From Prunella strophiata (lineage: Eukaryota; Chordata; Aves; Passeriformes; Prunellidae), in assembly GCA_036583965.1 (NCBI GenBank), contig JAZBQD010000034.1, positions 7,076,040 to 7,140,039 of the forward strand: a stretch of 64,000 nt of DNA, read 5' to 3'. The notes beneath the pieces were generated by a model. That model did not search any database, had not been told where the DNA came from, and worked only from the letters and a program-made list of their open reading frames with translations. Shown here one piece after another: positions 35,293-46,993 of this stretch. How positions within the stretch are numbered: the first letter of the stretch is position 1; each line of letters starts with the position of its first letter. The position numbers and the translations under genes were made by a program.

Positions 35293-38014
35293 GTTTACCA
35301 GAGCACAGGGCTCAGAAATGGATCATGGTTGCCAGTTAACTTTTTCATAGATAAGCATCCACCAGTATCCTTTTCTTGCAGGGTTTAAAATATAGCCTTG
35401 GCCTGAATTTTGAGTTGCTGGTTCTTTTTTGGCTGCATCAAAATCAATCACAGTGTAAATCAATGTTGTATGTCTGCAAAGGAGCTGCTGTTCTGCTGGG
35501 ATTTGTCTCACTAACACAAGCTCGAGAGATGGAAAAGCAGATGAAACTTCTACCTGTTGCTAAGTAGAAAGCCACTAATTAAGGGGTGGTGCAGCTCATA
35601 TTTTTAAGTGTTGTACTGAGAGTAGAGATGGAGGATGGTCCTTGAGTTATAACCCTGGCACTTCTAGTTTGACGATACAATTAGGAGCTTTTTCACTCTA
35701 TTTGAGCTGGAGTATCTAAACCAGCTCACATGGAACTGAGCCAATATAATGCAGTTTGAAAGTATTTTTTGTCTTTATTCTTTTTTTCCCTATAAATACA
35801 ATAGGTGCTATTTGGCTTTAAAAATATCCAGTCTGCCTTTTGGAAATGGTGAAGTTGGCATGATCTGAAAAGACCTCTATTATTATTAAAATTAAATGAA
35901 TTTCTGAATGACAGTCTCACATTTTAGATGTGTTTTAAATAAGTGTTGAGAAAAGGCTCTAAGGGCAGAGCTGATCTGTTAGGCTGACAAGGCAGACCTG
36001 AAACTTTTTCTCATCATGACAGGAGGTTTTTCAGGGACAAGAAGACCTCTCTACCCTTGCAAAACAATTATTGCACCTGAATTACCACACTGCTCTGGAG
36101 CCCCTCTCTCCCAGCTGCCTCTTGCTGCACTTTCTGCATTGCCCAAGAATTCTTATGTCTTGAGACATATGGAAAAAGAAAGAGAACAAAAAAGAAAGTA
36201 GCACCAGTTTTTGCCTACCTTTTTTTGCTGTGAGCCAAGGCTTTTGCAGCACCATTAGGATGTAGATTATCATATTTAAAACCTGTGATGACACCATTGT
36301 ACCCATCTGAATGATTAATCTGCTCATTAAAAGAGTGCCGATGGGCTAGTCTAATTGGAACATGGATCTTCTTAAAGGACGTTGCAGGGTCGGGAATAGG
36401 AAATATTACTCATAACATAAAGTAGGGATTAATTATGCTACTAAATACTACTGTGTGAAATTTACATATGGGTCTGGCCATTGGTGAGGGGTTAGGAAAA
36501 GTGTAAGCATCCCATTTTTATAGCCTTAAAAACGTAGGTGGTGCATTCGTGGCAAATCTTAACCCCTTGTTGTTCCAGAGGCAAGATGTGCTGGGATGCC
36601 ATGGGAAGGGCAGGAGCACAGCTTCAGGTCAATTAATCACCACTGCTTGAACTGAAACCCTTTCCAATGTGCAGGTTGCAGCAGCACCTGATGCAGCTGC
36701 AGTTGGATGGTTTCTAACTGTGGCTTCCAGTGAAATGCAGCCCTTCCCCTGCTCTCTCTGAGGGCAATGAGCACAGTGGTCTCCTACATGGAGCCCCTCT
36801 GGAATTGCATGGGCCATGGCAGTGCTCTGCCTCCAGTCTCAACTTGGAAGTGGGACTAATCATTTAATTACAGGAAACAGGCATTGTTGCTCTGGTCTGT
36901 GATGGTAAATTTTGCCTCTTTTCAAGTAGTACTTGGCAACAGTTAGGCAGAATTGCTCAGTTGCATAATGGCTTTTCCTGAGTGTTTGTCTTTACATGGT
37001 TGCTGTTGGGAGGCTGCTTTAGCTGGGCTGGAAAAGCCAACTGTGGAGCTCTGCTGTCCCTGACCCATCCTAGGCCAATGTGTCACCCTGTTCAGGGTCA
37101 GCAATCTCTCACAGCTGTGGCAGCCTTCATGCTCTTTCTGAATTAGCAGATGTCTTTATCCTAGAGTTGCACTGCCAAGGTGATTTTAATACCAATGTGG
37201 GCAGAGATTTAGGAACCAAAGGAGTTTGGATAGGCAAATCAGGAAAAGAAAAAGAGTATAATGGATGAAACTCCCTGTTATTTCAAGTCTACCTGAGATA
37301 TTTTAATGGATTATGTCCCCTCTGAAGTAATGATGTGCTGTTTTCTTGAGATTTTACAGGCGAGATGAAAATAAATCTCCAAAGAAGTCTGTGAGAATTT
37401 AAACTGGGGAATCTTTTCTACATCCCATATCTCCTAAATTTCTGTGCAGTTCCCTACCCATTAGATTTTCCTCTCTGGATATTAATCAACACTGCAGCCA
37501 GTACTTTGGAAATTTTTTCCAAGTTGTTATTTCTTAAATCTCACAGGATCATTCTGTGAGAATGGTTATGAATATATAATAATGACTTCATATACATCTG
37601 AAAAAAGGGAGGCAAACCAATATGGTTTGTTTCCTTAGTGAAAAGACCCTTGAGTTGAAGTTAAGGAGCTAATTCCTCTGAACTTAGATCCGAGCCACAT
37701 TGTAACATCCAAAACATTGACAGAATTTTTATATTTCCCATTAGTGAAAACATGATAGAATTTTTTTTTTTTTTGCCCTTGCCAATTTAAACCATGGTAC
37801 TCAATGTCCTTCAAGAGTTAAAGATCTAGAAAACCTTTGCTTAGAGGGGAAATTTCAATGAAATTCAAAGGGTCTACTCAGTGTTGGGTGGAAGATCTGG
37901 ATGTATGTAGTTAAATGTACAAGCATCTCTGCATAATTTGTCATCTCAATATCTGGCACTGGATAAACATCCAATATGTATAAGACAGTGTTCTCAAGGA
38001 TGAAACTCAGGATG

Positions 38015-38135
38015 ACTTTCCCAGTTTTCCAGCTGGAGGGAATGAAACCTGGCAGGGCAGGGCTCAAATCCCTTGTCCGAGCTTACAGATGAGCCCGTGG
38101 CAGAGCTGTGGAAAGTGACTCTGGCTATCAAGCAT
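38015..38135 (-). mobile_element. decayed MIR/L3-like remnant
   Basis: Read on the minus strand this follows MIR-type order. On the + strand one sees TTTTCCAGCTGGAGGGAA, then CCCTTGTCCGAGCTTACAG, then GTGGCAGAGCTGTGG. The last is typical of the reverse complement of the CAGCTCTGCCAC part of such elements. Ends are approximate. Confidence 0.5.
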
Positions 38136-40005
38136 CTGTGCATATTTGGTGAGCTGCCTTCCCTCTCTAGAGCCACATGAGCATTTAAGTGTTTTGTTGG
38201 ATAGGGGCCTAGATGCTTTTAGGGTTTGTTTTGAAAGCTGTTGTTTATTTTAAAGCACTTTCCCCAGCCAATTTACAGGTCTCTTCTTGAGGTCTGCTAT
38301 GGCAAGTCCCACCTCATGGAAAGGGCTTCTGTATATTATGAGATGCTGGAGGACCTTTGGGATCCACTTTCTGATAAAAGCTCTTGAGGATGGAGCAGAG
38401 GAATGGGCTACTTGTCAATCAGCACAGGCAGCCTATCTCCTAAAATGCTCCTTGCCTGTACCCAGATCCTCCAGGGGCTGGTTCTGCCTGAAGATACAGA
38501 TCCTGGAGCAGGGATCCAGCCAGCTCACCAGATGGCCAGGAGTCACTGAGCATGTTTGTGGTGCACAGCCTCCAAAGTCTCTGGCAGCCTGCCAGTGGGT
38601 ATAAATATATATATAGCAATTTACTTAGGGGATGGAGACAGGGGAATACCAAACTGCTTATTGGCCATCAGAGTGGGAGCTGTTAAAAAGTATTGGATCC
38701 ATAATTGCATTTGGTCTCCCCAGTGACCAAGGCTGAAATCCCTGTGGAAGCTGTTTTCAGTTTTTAATTTTTTTTTTCTTCAGTAAAAGAGCCATTAGAA
38801 GAAAAATATGATAGTTTTTCTTTAAAAATAGGGTCTGCTGGGATGCTGTAAGTGATCGTTGGCAGAACAATCCTTGTATGCCAGGATTCTTCTGTAAGTA
38901 ATGAGATCACTTGGATCAGCATGAGAAAATGGGATAATCCACTTCTATAGAAAGTGAAAGCTCTGATACAAAGCATGAGTGAGCTTGTGAAGCATGTCAC
39001 TGTATGTTTAGCCTCTGTGTCTATAATAACCTTGTACTTGCTTCCTAATAGTTGTAAAGAATACAGTAATGCTAAAAACAAGTGTTGCTGACACATTTGT
39101 CAGTGTTTCAGTGAACCCTGATGCTATATGTCATTGATTTGTGGCTACAGACAAAGAAACTTTTTTATTTTTTTCCCCTGTCTGCCTGCCTTCCTTTCTG
39201 ATTTTCTATATTATTATATTTTTTTTTTTATTTTAATAATGACTGTGTGAGATAGAGGCTGCATTTATTGCTGGGCTATGTTGTTGACAATGTTGTTTAC
39301 TTATTTGGAATGACACCGCCCCTCAAGCTGCTCCAAGCTTATCAAATCACTAACTAACTCCCATGTTACCATCAACACTGGTCCAAATCTGTCGCAACTG
39401 GCAGCCTTCAGAGTTTGTTTGAAAAGATGGTTAACAGGTTTGAGCATTGTCAGAGTTGCAAGGCATGAGCAAATAAGATCATTGCTCAGAGTGTGTTGTT
39501 AGGTTGATCACATAGGGCATGGATTAAATTCTTGGAATGTTTGACTATTAATTATACTCCCATGTGCTTTTGGATTTTCAGGAAAATGGGGTTCACAACT
39601 TTCTGAATGGAAAGATGTGTATGTGGATAGCAGAAATAACTAACACATTTTCCAGTATAAATCTCCACTTTTTCAGCACCATGAAGACAAAAGTTTCACT
39701 GCAGAAAAGGGACAAAGCTAGGGATAAAATAAGTTAGGCTAGGGTTAAATAAAAAATAGTGTATCCTTGTCGAGGACCCAATTTAAAGCAAAAAGTTTAA
39801 CCCCCATACTGCACTGAACCCAGACAAAATAGCTTCCATGGCCTTTGTGTGACGTGGAAGGTGAACATAGAGCATCTTCTGTGATATTGCCCTCTTTGGC
39901 TTACAAAGTGTATTAAGTTACGTGAATGGGGAAAGTTTTGAAACAGGCCTTAGAGTTTGACATAATATCTCTCAGTTGGAACCGGTGCTTATTACAGTGA
40001 ATACC

Positions 40006-40021
40006 TTTTTTTTTTTTACCT

Positions 40022-40053
<32 letters not shown>

Positions 40054-40055
40054 TT
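40006..40055. repeat. compound T tract
   Basis: T(12), ACC, T(13), C and T(21) follow one another. The tract lies about 100 bases from the 40.15 kb candidate element. Confidence 0.95.
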
Positions 40056-40149
40056 CATGTCCATAAAAGCGATTGGGTGACTGTTAGGGAAGCCATGATA
40101 TTGGCAGTCTGTGCCTTGACCTGGGATCTGATACTCTTCCCAGGGGTTC

Positions 40150-40480
40150 TAGCTTAGGAATGCTTACAGCAGCAATGCTGCTAATCACAAACGAGGAGGC
40201 AAAACACCACTGCCTTTTGTCTCGATGTTAATCAAAAAGTAGTCTGGAGGGCTGCGTGGACTGTCTTGTCCCAGAATGGGGGGGAAGTCATCTGCCGTGG
40301 CATTAAAAATGTTGGCAACATGAAGGTGATCTGAACTCTGTGTGATGTAGCCATCATCCCGTAGCTGATCTCTGAATTTAAAGGTGTGGCAAAGCAATCG
40401 GCGCCACAAATTAGAGTCATCCGATTTGCATAGATTAACGAGGGAAGGTCGTAGCCTGGTGACAGGTCAGGGGTGCCCCC
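40150..40480. promoter_or_regulatory. strong candidate conserved noncoding element with POU octamer
   Basis: Ten CpGs lie in about 265 bases with no simple repeats. A perfect octamer ATTTGCAT sits at 40424-40431 next to AGATTAACG. The minus strand is open from the stop at 40467-40469 to 40185 (about 94 codons), but without an ATG start. The residues show no low complexity and no domain I recognise. An ultraconserved noncoding element or a hidden exon could both look like this. I prefer the first because no splice sites bracket it convincingly. Confidence 0.42.
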
Positions 40481-41912
40481 AGGGATTTGAAGAAAAACTT
40501 TGATTCTTCCTTTTTTTCCTTTCCATGAAGTAATCGTGCTGTTCTATTGTAAAAGGAGCTCTGTTACTTATAAAGGAAAGCTTGTCATTTAAATTCATCC
40601 AAGTTAGGACACCACTGAGCACTGTCAGATGTCAATCACAATACAGCAGGGAAATGTTTTTCAACAGATTTTTACCTTCATTTTTCCATAACACAGAGCG
40701 GTGGCATAAAGGGGGTCTCTGAATGTACTTCTTAAGGTTAGATTTTATTTCTTTTCATCTGCAAAGGACTGTTTTTGAAGGTATGTAGTAAAGAATCATG
40801 GTCATTCCTGTGACAGGGAGGGAGGAGAGTGAGGTGAATGTTGTTTATAATATCTTTTCCATTTGGGAGATGTTAGTGGAAGGTTTTTTGTGTGTGCTGA
40901 AGCCGACATTCTTTCTCACTGGAATTGTTGATTGTGTCTTCTCGGCAGAAGTTGCTTTGAAATATTTTGGCTGGAGACTTGGGATCTGTTCTTTTCACCA
41001 AACCTCTTTCACCTCTGTGCTGCTGTCCTACATTTTTGTCCAAGCCTTGTGGAGATTGAATGTTTGCCCTACCTGACATCTGCTCAGGAATGAGATTTTG
41101 TACTCTGGCCAGTTCTGGCAGAAGCATCAATTTGATGCCCTTGTCATCAGTTTCATAGAGAAGCTGGGGACTGCGTGACTTTTAGCACTGAGCTGCAGCT
41201 CTCTGCCAAGCCTAACTGGTGGTGCATGGGTCTGGTGGATTTGGGAGCAGAGGATTTAAGGGATGAGAACAGAGTGATTGCTTCTTTTTGCACTCTTCAC
41301 TTTTGCATATCCTCAGTAAGTTTATTTTGACCTGGCTTTTCTGCATATCTGTAATTGCACAAAATCACAACAATTCTTACCGAGTGAAATTTCACTTTGG
41401 GCTGCCACATGCTCTAAAAATTGTTATCATGGTTTGCCAAGCCTGCTGTTCCTTAAGATCCTGGTTTGTCTGATGGCCACTGTGTAGGTCAGGGCTTTTT
41501 CTCTTGGAAGTGACATAAGACCACGCTGGCATCTGCCCCCAGGAATGAGAGAGGAGGACTGTGTCCATACGGCTCCCAGTCATGTTAAGCAAAGAACAGA
41601 TGCTGGACTTGTGAGCAGCTTGGTGGCTGAAGACCAACTCCAGGGGAGCTCCTGGCAGCTCCTGGGGCTGGCAGTGCCAGTGGGCGTCACTGCTGTCAGT
41701 CAATGGCCCTTTCTGCAGGGCTCCACCATTCACTGGTGGCACTTTCTGCTCCAAGAGTCCCTAAGAGAAACCCTTTCCTCCTAAGGAGTAAATAGAGATG
41801 CACACAAACATAACCCGTTGTTTAAAGTTTTATCACAAGTGTATGTGTGGTTTTTTTTTTTAATTAGCATTTTTTTTAACCCAGCTGATTCCTTCCAGAT
41901 CCTGCCTGAGTC

Positions 41913-41938
41913 TTTTTTTTTTTTTTTTTTTTTTTTTT
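41913..41938. repeat. T(26) run
   Basis: This is an uninterrupted T run; a shorter T run lies at about 41850-41860. Confidence 0.95.
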
Positions 41939-42310
41939 GCCTTGAGTAAACCTATGTGTTTATTTAGATATGGGAGGATTTTAGGCTCGGAATCAACTGT
42001 GCATTGATCTAAACATTTACTGAGTAGCAGGCAGTTGGACACAGAATACCCTGAGAAAATGATGTTTAATCATGTGGAAAATTTTGCCATTTGCATCAGC
42101 ACAATGATACATAGATAAGTGTGCTTTCAGTTCCTCAAACAAACTCAATGCTGTAACTAAATGCTTTATGAAGTTGAACATCATATTGTACACAACTTCA
42201 CTGTAAAGCCATTACAAAAAAACCACTGTGAAAATCCCCTATTATGCAAAAAGGTGCATGCAGTATTTCCTGAGTAAAATGAGATACAGTAAGAGGTATA
42301 ACTTTATGCC

Positions 42311-42329
42311 TTTTTTTTTTTTTTTTTTT
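42311..42329. repeat. T(19) run
   Basis: This is an uninterrupted T run followed by CCTCTCCTCC. Confidence 0.95.
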
Positions 42330-42895
42330 CCTCTCCTCCATCAGCTTTTTGTTTACAGAAATTAGGTGAAGTACCCAAGCAAAAATCTGCTTGGAAATGA
42401 AACAGCACTTGGAATCAATATATGTAAGCAGGGATTTTAAGTTTAAAGAGGTGAGTGGAATACTTGGCTCATGAGGTGTGTCTTAATAATTGTGTGTCCA
42501 ACATTACAATCAAGCCCTGTTACCCAGACCAGTGCAATGCAAGCTTTTGTCCAACTTTTTGTGATGGGCTGATAGCTTTAATGTATTTTATTTCAGGGAT
42601 GAATTTCTAAAAGAAAAGTTTATGAAATGATGAAGAATCACATTTGCATGCTGTAATGGTAGCTTGGGAACACTGGGAAGAGATTTGTTTTTCCAGAGGA
42701 TCTTTGTAGGGACAAATTCTGCTCCATGGAGAAAACCTGCTTTGACACTGTCAGAGAAAAGTGCTGTCTCTATTAAAATAATAGTGTTGAATCAGTGTTA
42801 GGAAGAGTAGCATTGAGTCATAAAAACTAATTATCACTGTTCAAAACATTCTCAAATACACTTAAGTGGAGGTTTGTTGCATAAACATACAATTA

Positions 42896-43160
42896 AAGAA
42901 GGAATTTGTGATGGATGCAGGGATCCGCGGCGCACAGACTCCCTGTTTACTGGTGCAGCTAACAGATGGGTAGGCCAACTGATTCACAGATGTGCAGCTT
43001 ATAAATATAAACTAACGTCTTACTACTGATGTATATCTGCAAGTGGCAACAAATTACTTTCTCTTTAGCTCTTGGCTGTATAGTGGGGTAGATTTTGATA
43101 ATAAAGTAACTGTCATTAGAGCCCGTGACAAATGATCAACAAAAATACACTGCACTTGCT
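42896..43160. promoter_or_regulatory. candidate conserved noncoding element
   Basis: GGATCCGCGGCGCAC at about 42921 gives three CpGs in nine bases. Further CpGs lie at 43016 and 43123, and GATAATAAAG and AATGATCAAC words follow. The sequence is non-repetitive. Support is compositional. Confidence 0.33.
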
Positions 43161-43554
43161 CAGACTTGGGGTTCACTGCTGCAAAGTGCTGGCAGGATTA
43201 GTTTTCAACATTTTTTTGGTTTTTGTTTGTTTGATTTTTTTCTTTTTTTTCAGGAAATGTACAAATCTTGTGTTTTGAAGCACATCTCGGATATTTAAAC
43301 TTGTAGATTCCAAGCAGTCCTAATAAGGACTACATCATTTTTTGTCTTCAGGTTCCTTTTATGGGGTGAGGGCAGAGAAACAGGAAGAGAAAGTGGAATC
43401 TTTTCGTGTTCCAAAATATAATTTTTCTCTTAGTTAATAATCCCCAATTCATCTCCAAATGAATGCACTGATGAAAATACAGAGTTAAGGAAAGGGGGGA
43501 GCTGCATTCCATTGTTATATTTGCTCTTTAAATAATTTAGTTGCAAAAAAATCT

Positions 43555-43640
43555 GAAGGCTGTTTTAGCAGTAATTAATTATTCATTAATGACATGCTAA
43601 TTGCATGGTACCTTTGAATATTTAACAAAATGCAAAAAAA
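43555..43640. promoter_or_regulatory. homeodomain-site cluster
   Basis: Overlapping TAATTA words at 43572 and 43576, then ATTCATTAATGAC and GCTAATTGCATGG, fall within 45 bases. This is a dense group of homeodomain/POU-type words, though AT-rich sequence produces these readily. Confidence 0.33.
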
Positions 43641-43829
43641 AAACAAGCACTGTAGTTATGTTTTTAATGTAGGAAGAGAAATTTTTACTATATTACCTCT
43701 TTTGTGGAAAAAAATAGACCTCTTTTTCGATGGACTAGGGAAAGTCATAGTAGTGGCCTACTTTCTATTCACTATCTTCAGTCACTCTTTGTACAGTGGA
43801 ATATAATGTCCTTATCTAGACTTAACAAT

Positions 43830-44180
43830 TGACAGGGTGGCAATCCCTTGACTTTTGTCCAAATGATTTCTCAACAAAAATGGGTTAATTATCGCTCTCC
43901 GTAGCTTTTTGAATAACAAAAGGCCACGGTTCCTTTTCTTCTTTTCTTTCCTATTTACTGTATGGAAGCCTTTGAAATGCGATAGTTTAATCGGTGACAC
44001 CTTCTAACCGGGGATTTCTGAGTGCTGGAGCTCTCTGCAATGAGCTCATATTGCTGTGTGTGAACATTACCATGATTAGGAGATATGACCTTTATTATGC
44101 CAAAGCCACCCTGGACTTTAAGGATGAAAATAAAACCTCTCCAAACCACTCCATGCACTGAAGTAGGTTTGGATTGTTTC
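43830..44180. promoter_or_regulatory. candidate conserved noncoding element
   Basis: Six CpGs (ATCGCTCTCCGTAG, CCACGG, TGCGATAG, ATCGGTG, AACCGGGG) lie in a stretch without repeats apart from one pyrimidine run at about 43930-43952. Frames of 62 and 75 codons cross it on the minus strand and are not recognisable. Confidence 0.35.
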
Positions 44181-44601
44181 ACCTCATAAAAGCCAAGCAG
44201 TGTGCTAACAATGCCCTTTTAATACACAGACTCACTGAGCTACACTCTCTTGACCAGCTTGTTAAAAATATTAATTGTTAGCTACACCTTGCAACAGTTC
44301 TCTGCTGAGTGTGTTTAGATCAGGACTTCTCAGGTCTTCCTCTCAGTTTGAGAACTAGCTTAGAGATTTTTGTGATTATGCAATAGACTTTAATAACCTG
44401 TCTGGATATTTCCCTTCGAGTATTTTGTTTTGTTGTGGTTTCAAGGGTGTGAAATGTAAGGCAAATAATCAACAGAATTTAGAGTCACTGTCCTTGATAT
44501 TGCTCTACTCTGTAATTCCTCAGCGGGAAGATAAGTGACACAGCCACTACTCTAATTTGCATCCTATAGCCTAGATTTTGTTCTCCTTTCTAATTAGTTG
44601 G

Positions 44602-44662
44602 TAACTCCCATTAACGTTAATAGTACTTACAAATATGCATCAGTGAGAGAATAGATCCCAGT
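44602..44662. repeat. ancient palindromic amniote repeat fragment
   Basis: AACTCCCATTAACGTTAATA and then GCATCAGTGAGAG and ATCCCA follow the order CTCCCATTGACGTCAATGGGA...GGCCCA of the family. The core is a near palindrome. Confidence 0.45.
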
Positions 44663-45839
44663 AAATCTGAGCATTATTAGGGCAATACAAAATTAGCATG
44701 TAGTATACTTCAAGCTCATGCTGAATTTTATAGCTTGGCTGGCTATAAAGGAGTAGAAATGCATTCAGTGACAAGATGAGGGAAAAACAGGAGTACTTAA
44801 CTAGAAGAAATAGGAATGCTCATGCATCCCACATGTGATTGTCTTCCCAAGTACTCCTTCAATGGAAGTAATGTAATTGTTTCAGAACTGGCTCAGGTCT
44901 CTCTCCCTCTTTGTTCTGCTGCTTAGAGAATTCTTCTGGCATTCTTCAGTAGCAAAACTTGTAACTGCAGACAAGGCTGGGCTGAGACTGTAAATCTGAC
45001 TCTGAACTTGCTTTTTTGTACTCCTGGAGAAGGAGAAGAAGCCAGGTAGACTCTTCTCAGATGTTCTTTTTGCACTTGTGAGATTGAATCCAAGGGCAGA
45101 GAAGTACTATAACTTGGGTATTCTTTACTCATTCTTCTGGCGAAGAATTTGCCCTGTGCATGCCTGAAAGCATGTGGATTAAAAAGTCAGGAGATATATG
45201 GCAAAGAGATAGGGAGGAAGGTTTGGTTGTGTTTAGGAACTTTGACAGGTACTGTGGGTACCACCTGCAGCATCTGCTCTGCAGCTGGGCTGATGTGATT
45301 CAGTGAAACATTAACTTGAGACCCTAGACCTTTCAAGATGCCTTTGCACAGCTCCTGCTGCCTGGTGTGAAGGCTTGGTCTCTTATTTTAGTGCTCAATA
45401 GAGGCTATCAGACCCCAAAATGCTGATCATAACATAGAAGCAAGATACAGGGTTTTAATTTGAAAATAACTGAAAATTTACCCCTCTGTGAAGAACTTAA
45501 TGCAAAAGTGTCAGAAGAAGGGCCATTCACTTTCCTAAGATCTGCTTGCTGCAAGACATGAGCCATTCATGGAGTAACAAGGACAAATAGAATCAGGTCT
45601 GGGATGGAATGTAGATCCAGTCAAAGGGACATACGTGTTTTGGGGAGTAGTTTCCTGTTCTTTATTTTTTAATTAAAGATACCTAATTTTGGCTACAGAA
45701 AACCAGCTCCTATGTCATATTTCTTCACCCTGTGGTTAGTGGTCAAAATGTTAGCATAATGCATATAAAACATGTTGGAAATTTATGCAGATGAATTAGG
45801 GTCATGGTAGAGAGAGCATGGATGCATTATCCCAGACAA

Positions 45840-46040
45840 AGTATTCCCAGTCTGCCCTATTGTTATTATTTATTATTTGACATCACCAACGATACAAATT
45901 TTATGCTGTTTGGGCACTTCACAATGCAGATAAAGACATGATCCCTGCTTGAGATGGAGGAGAACAAATTAGTTTCAGACATGACAAAGTGAGGAGGAAG
46001 GGTGCATGACAGGGACAGGAAGAAGTGTTAGAGGTAGTCT
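45840..46040 (+). mobile_element. decayed CR1-L3/MIR-type remnant
   Basis: The order is ATTGTTATTATTTATTATTTG, then GGGCACTTCACAATGCA, then ATAAAGACATGATCCCTGC and a purine-rich part. It matches an old amniote repeat whose intact form has a CTTTACAAA...AGACAGTCCCTGCC series. The family name is from memory and uncertain. Confidence 0.45.
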
Positions 46041-46799
46041 GAAGCCTGTGCAGGGCACGAACAGTGGGGTTTTTAACATGGAATATTGTACAGGGCAGAA
46101 CTGGGGATAGCGTGGAGGGCAGCAGTGTCCTTTAGGGCCAGTGTAGGATGGTCCATATTGTTGATATGCTGTGGGTGGGCTAATGGCACGTACTGGTCAG
46201 TGGCACTGGTGTGATGCACCACAAAGACTCCCACAGCCAAACCTGGGCTCATGGGGAGCACAATTCCCTCAGCCCCTGCCCTCCCCCTGACACTGGGTCA
46301 GGCCTCGTGCTGGTGGAGTGTCACAGAGTTATTTTGGACACAAATGGGGGTGGTGCCCCTCTTTGCCAGGAATGGCACTGAGCCCCTCACAGGGGCTGAA
46401 TGGCCTTCGTGTTGCTCTGCCACCCCTGCTCTGCCTTTCCCACCCACTTCTGGTTTCTGAGTGAGTGACTCCCATGTAATTTACAATTATGTGCTGCTTT
46501 GGAGCTACTCTAATCCTCCAACAGCACATTTCCACCATCAGCTTGAAGGTTTGAGGCCAAGGAGGGTTTTGGTTGCATAGGGGCAAAAGAAAAGGGAACT
46601 TGGTCAACTTTACCTTGTAAGGACACTTGTTGCAGATGTGACTTTTAATACCAAATGGCAATTAAATGTCAGGTTTGGGTTCCTGACTGCAATTAGTGTT
46701 TGGATTATAAATTCATATTTGAGAGACTTTTTGGCATTAAATATACTAAATTAAGTGAGGGGGAAGGAGTAGAAAATGAGGGGGGAAAAGGTCCTGCTG

Positions 46800-46925
46800 A
46801 AACACAGTCACACATGACATTTCCTCATGTCGATAACCATCAAGGGCTTTGCTTCTCCATCCATAAAGACAAGAATGCCACCTGTCAATCAAAGGGAGAG
46901 TCACAACAAAAGATCAAGAAAGAAT
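46800..46925. promoter_or_regulatory. candidate element with perfect MEIS-PBX site
   Basis: CTGTCAATCA (46882-46891) is the exact reverse complement of the MEIS-PBX word TGATTGACAG. It overlaps ATCAAAG (46888-46894), a TCF/LEF-type word, forming one 14-base composite. Upstream, TGTCGATAACC keeps a CpG. A T(25) run follows at 46969. Confidence 0.42.
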
Positions 46926-46968
46926 GAAACAAAAAAAAGTCCTCTTCCTTTGGAAAAGCATTGGCTGC

Positions 46969-46993
46969 TTTTTTTTTTTTTTTTTTTTTTTTT
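46969..46993. repeat. T(25) run
   Basis: This is an uninterrupted T run directly after a candidate regulatory block. Confidence 0.95.

Larger units (their letters stand above)
32561..40145. other. noncoding stretch with ancient repeat fragments
   Basis: No gene is seen. The 33.69-34.00 and 34.05-34.20 kb parts are non-repetitive, with some CpGs and a POU octamer at 34155-34162, and are weak regulatory candidates. Ancient repeat fragments lie at 34795-34905, 35257-35292 and 38015-38135. A 21-base word at 35921-35941 is identical to one at 29195-29215. The block at 39310-39420 (ACCGCCCC, GTCGCAAC) may be a short conserved element. Frames do not exceed 110 codons. Confidence 0.6.
40481..42895. 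other. noncoding stretch with T runs
   Basis: T(26) lies at 41913 and T(19) at 42311. POU octamers are at 42089-42096 and 42642-42649. The 120-codon frame at 41392-41754 (minus) is unrecognised. No gene is supported. Confidence 0.6.
44181..46795. other. noncoding stretch with ancient repeats
   Basis: A POU octamer lies at 44555-44562. Ancient repeats are at 44602-44662 and 45840-46040. Frames up to 110 codons (46329-46661, minus) are unrecognised. No gene is seen. Confidence 0.6.
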
